Of a stretch of DNA of 25,862 nucleotides, positions 24,012 through 25,862 are shown piece after piece. Source of the DNA: Flavobacteriales bacterium UBA4474. Its GTDB lineage: Bacteria; Bacteroidota; Bacteroidia; Flavobacteriales_D; Sanyastnellaceae. The stretch lies in assembly GCA_002389295.1 (NCBI GenBank), contig DGOE01000075.1:9827-35688 (forward strand), read 5' to 3'. The notes beneath the pieces were generated by a model. The model was not told the origin of the DNA and searched no databases. It saw only the letters and a list, made by a program, of their open reading frames with translations. Positions within the stretch are counted from its first letter, which is position 1; each line of letters starts with the position of its first letter. A program made the translations under genes and the position numbers.

Positions 24012-25106
24012 ATGCCCGGCAGCACATTTGGACAACGTTTCACCCTCACCACCTTCGGCGAATCCCACGGCCCTGCGCTCGGGGGGGTCGTCGACGGGAT
24101 GCCCGCTGGCGTGGCCATAGACCTGGAGCGCATACAGCACGAGCTCGACCGGCGGCGCCCAGGCCAATCCAAGCTCACCACCGCCCGCAACGAATCCGAT
24201 CGCGTGTCGCTGCTTTCCGGACTGTTTGAGGGGCGCACCACCGGCACCCCCATTGGGTTTACCATCCCCAATGCGGACGCCAAGCCCGGCGACTACAGCC
24301 ACAACGAAGCGCACTACCGGCCCAGCCACGCCGACTACACCTACGATGCCAAGTTCGGCGTGCGCGACCACCGCGGAGGCGGCCGCGCCAGCGCCAGGGA
24401 AACCGCGGCGCGCGTGGTGGCCGGCGCCCTCGCCCGCCAATTCCTCGAACAGCTCTACCCCCAGGGACCGGCGCCACAGGTATCCGCCTATGTAGAACGC
24501 GTGCAGGACATCGCCATGCCCTCGCCCCCGGCCTTCTACGACCGCAGCACCGTCGACGCCACCGACGTCCGTTGCCCTGACCCCGCCACCGCGCGCCGCA
24601 TGGAGGAGCGCATCCTCGCGGTCAAAAAGGCGGGTGATACCATCGGCGGGAGTGTTGTGGTCGTCGCCCAAGGTGTACCGCCGGGCTGGGGCGAACCCGT
24701 ATTCGACAAACTCCACGCCGACCTCGCCAAAGCCCTGTGGAGCCTACCGGCCGTCAAGGGCCTGGAACTGGGCAGCGGGTTTAGCGGCACCCTCATGCGC
24801 GGCTCCGAACACAACGACGCCTTTACATCCGCTTCCGGCTCCATCCGCACCACCTCCAACCACAGCGGAGGCATCCAAGGCGGCATCAGCAATGGCGAGG
24901 ACATCACACTGCGCGTCGGCTTCAAACCCGTCGCCACCATCCTGGCCGAACAACAGACGGTCACCCGAGACGGCAGCGCATCGACCATCGCCGGACGCGG
25001 ACGCCACGACCCCTGCGTACTTCCCCGCGCCGTACCCATGGTCGAAGCCATGGTTCTCCTGGTGCTGGCCGACCACGCCTTGCGCCAACGGAGCGCCCGC
25101 CTCTGA
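24012..25106 (+). CDS. aroC: Chorismate synthase
   Basis: AroC turns 5-enolpyruvylshikimate 3-phosphate into chorismate, the last common step to aromatic amino acids, using reduced FMN without net redox change. The 364 residues match the bacterial family: TTFGESHGPALGGVVDGMPAG with H19, GQSKLTTARNESD, HYRPSHADYTYDAKFGVRD followed by HRGGGRASARET, SNHSGGIQGGISNGEDI and RHDPCVLPRAVPMVEAM. The catalytic histidines are in the GESHG and SHADYTY/DHRGGGR segments. The gene stands alone, divergent from hutI, with its ATG just four bases from a promoter-like box. Confidence 0.97.
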   Translation: MPGSTFGQRFTLTTFGESHGPALGGVVDGMPAGVAIDLERIQHELDRRRPGQSKLTTARNESDRVSLLSGLFEGRTTGTPIGFTIPNADAKPGDYSHNEAHYRPSHADYTYDAKFGVRDHRGGGRASARETAARVVAGALARQFLEQLYPQGPAPQVSAYVERVQDIAMPSPPAFYDRSTVDATDVRCPDPATARRMEERILAVKKAGDTIGGSVVVVAQGVPPGWGEPVFDKLHADLAKALWSLPAVKGLELGSGFSGTLMRGSEHNDAFTSASGSIRTTSNHSGGIQGGISNGEDITLRVGFKPVATILAEQQTVTRDGSASTIAGRGRHDPCVLPRAVPMVEAMVLLVLADHALRQRSARL

Positions 25107-25155
25107 ACATTAGATTGCGCTTCCGAACGGACCGCAAACCCAACCCCAACACAGC

Positions 25156-25862
25156 ATGCGCCTCGCCCTGCATTGGCAAGTTCTCATCGGCCTCGCCGTC
25201 GGTGTCCTCTACGCCTGGATGTCCATCAATTTTGGATGGAATGACTTTACCGTAGACTACATCAAACCCTTCGGGGACATCTTCATCAATGTACTGAAGC
25301 TCATAGCAGTACCCCTCGTTCTCTTTAGTATCATCTCAGGAGTAGCGAGCCTGGGCGACCCCGCCAAGCTCGGGCGCCTCGGCATCAAAACGGTCGTCAC
25401 CTACCTGCTCACCACCATGACCGCGGTGATCGTTGGATTGGTCCTGGTCAACCTCTTTGAACCGGGCGCCAAAGTGTCGGAAGACCTGCTGGAATCCAAC
25501 CGCATCCGCTATGAGCTCTGGCGCGATGCCAATGGCATTCAGGTCCTGGACGACATCAATTTGCGCAACGACCCGGCACTGGCCCAAAAAGTCGGGGTGA
25601 TCACCCAAGAACAGGTCTCCATGAACGATTGGGTGACCGACAAGCTGAACAAGGCCGAGCGCACCAAGTCCTCGGGCCCCCTTCAACCACTGGTCGACGT
25701 GGTCCCCACCAACATCTTCCGCTCGCTGTCCGACATGTCCATGCTGCAAATCATCTTCTTTGCGGTGTTTTTTGGCGTGGTGCTCGTGGGCATGCCCAAG
25801 GCCCAGGCCGCGCCGCTGATGCGGGCCATCGATGCCCTCAATGAGGTATTTGTGCGCATGGT
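25156..25862 (+). CDS. Dicarboxylate/amino acid:cation symporter (DAACS), 5' part only
   Basis: An open frame runs from ATG 25156 to the window edge without a stop (235 full codons, C-terminus missing). It is a sodium- or proton-coupled symporter of the GltP/GltT/DctA type that imports glutamate, aspartate or C4-dicarboxylates. Signs are the first membrane helix LHWQVLIGLAVGVLYAW, the DYIKPFGDIFINVLKLIAVPLVLFSIISGVASL segment, TTMTAVIVGLVLVNLFEPG and VPTNIFRSLSDMSMLQIIFFAVFFGVVL. Between the third and fourth helices is a hydrophilic insert of about 75 residues (LLESNRIRYELWRD onward), longer than in E. coli GltP. The substrate-binding hairpins are beyond the edge, so the substrate cannot be judged. 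Confidence 0.88.
   Translation, partial: MRLALHWQVLIGLAVGVLYAWMSINFGWNDFTVDYIKPFGDIFINVLKLIAVPLVLFSIISGVASLGDPAKLGRLGIKTVVTYLLTTMTAVIVGLVLVNLFEPGAKVSEDLLESNRIRYELWRDANGIQVLDDINLRNDPALAQKVGVITQEQVSMNDWVTDKLNKAERTKSSGPLQPLVDVVPTNIFRSLSDMSMLQIIFFAVFFGVVLVGMPKAQAAPLMRAIDALNEVFVRM

Noticed and set aside
23940..24716. Upstream extension of the hutI frame
   Set aside because: It would run 259 codons over aroC on the other strand. HutI is complete from ATG 23939 with the normal length.
25111..25118. TAGATTGC as a -7 box for the symporter gene
   Set aside because: Only four of six fixed positions match TAnnTTTG, and the only nearby TTG is 28 bases upstream, too far for a -33 element.
1..25862. tRNA, rRNA, CRISPR, insertion sequence, prophage or defence system
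   Set aside because: I looked on both strands and saw no cloverleaf, direct-repeat array, transposase, integrase, or restriction, toxin or abortive-infection gene. Nearly all sequence is assigned to ordinary genes.

Overview
This window reads as one gene-dense, GC-rich (about 60 % by eye) stretch of the chromosome of a Bacteroidota bacterium, most likely Flavobacteriales and possibly marine. The evidence is a DUF4294 protein, the DUF2520/KdsC-like gene pair, an S46 dipeptidyl-peptidase, the Bacteroidota form of YidC, Ccm proteins of the Cys-type CcmE class, almost no Shine-Dalgarno sequences, and upstream elements resembling the Bacteroidota -7 box TAnnTTTG. I see no tRNA, rRNA, insertion sequence, prophage, CRISPR array or other sign of recent transfer. 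No gap between genes exceeds about 100 bases.

Layout. (1) 40-654: an exported DUF4294 protein. (2) 734-7732: a tight, partly overlapping plus-strand series. It holds a DEDDh exonuclease, then cytochrome c maturation genes ccmB, ccmC, ccmD (57 codons), ccmE and ccmF, then a Rossmann/DUF2520 protein and a KdsC-type phosphatase. (3) 7753-10049: yidC overlapped by a small DUF6438 lipoprotein gene. (4) 10120-12339: a secreted S46 dipeptidyl-peptidase of DPP7 type, closed by a strong intrinsic terminator. (5) 12424-14922, minus strand: ppc, PEP carboxylase. (6) 15022-17105: an aldo/keto reductase, trmD and rplS, closed by a second hairpin. (7) 17190-18002: a CutC-family protein with an acidic tail, convergent with group 8. 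(8) Minus strand 23939 to 18013: hutI, a large FG-GAP/ASPIC-UnbV secreted protein, and ftcD. (9) 24012-25106: aroC. (10) 25156 to the window end: a truncated dicarboxylate/amino-acid symporter.

How the genes work together. CcmB, C, D, E and F are most of a System I heme delivery and cytochrome c ligation machine; CcmA, CcmG and CcmH are not in the window. HutI and FtcD are late histidine-degradation steps, giving formiminoglutamate and then glutamate plus methenyl-THF; HutH and HutU are absent. The S46 peptidase and the symporter fit an amino-acid/peptide-using lifestyle, while Ppc refills oxaloacetate. YidC, TrmD, L19 and AroC are housekeeping.

No clearly new multi-gene system is visible. 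The most useful observations are: a recurring CGTAA-type motif placed 4-8 bases before the start codon of several lead genes, suggesting leaderless or near-leaderless transcription; a Cys-type CcmE beside a CcmC with a large periplasmic insert and an altered tryptophan motif; the FG-GAP gene lodged between two histidine-degradation genes; and the yidC-lipoprotein overlap.
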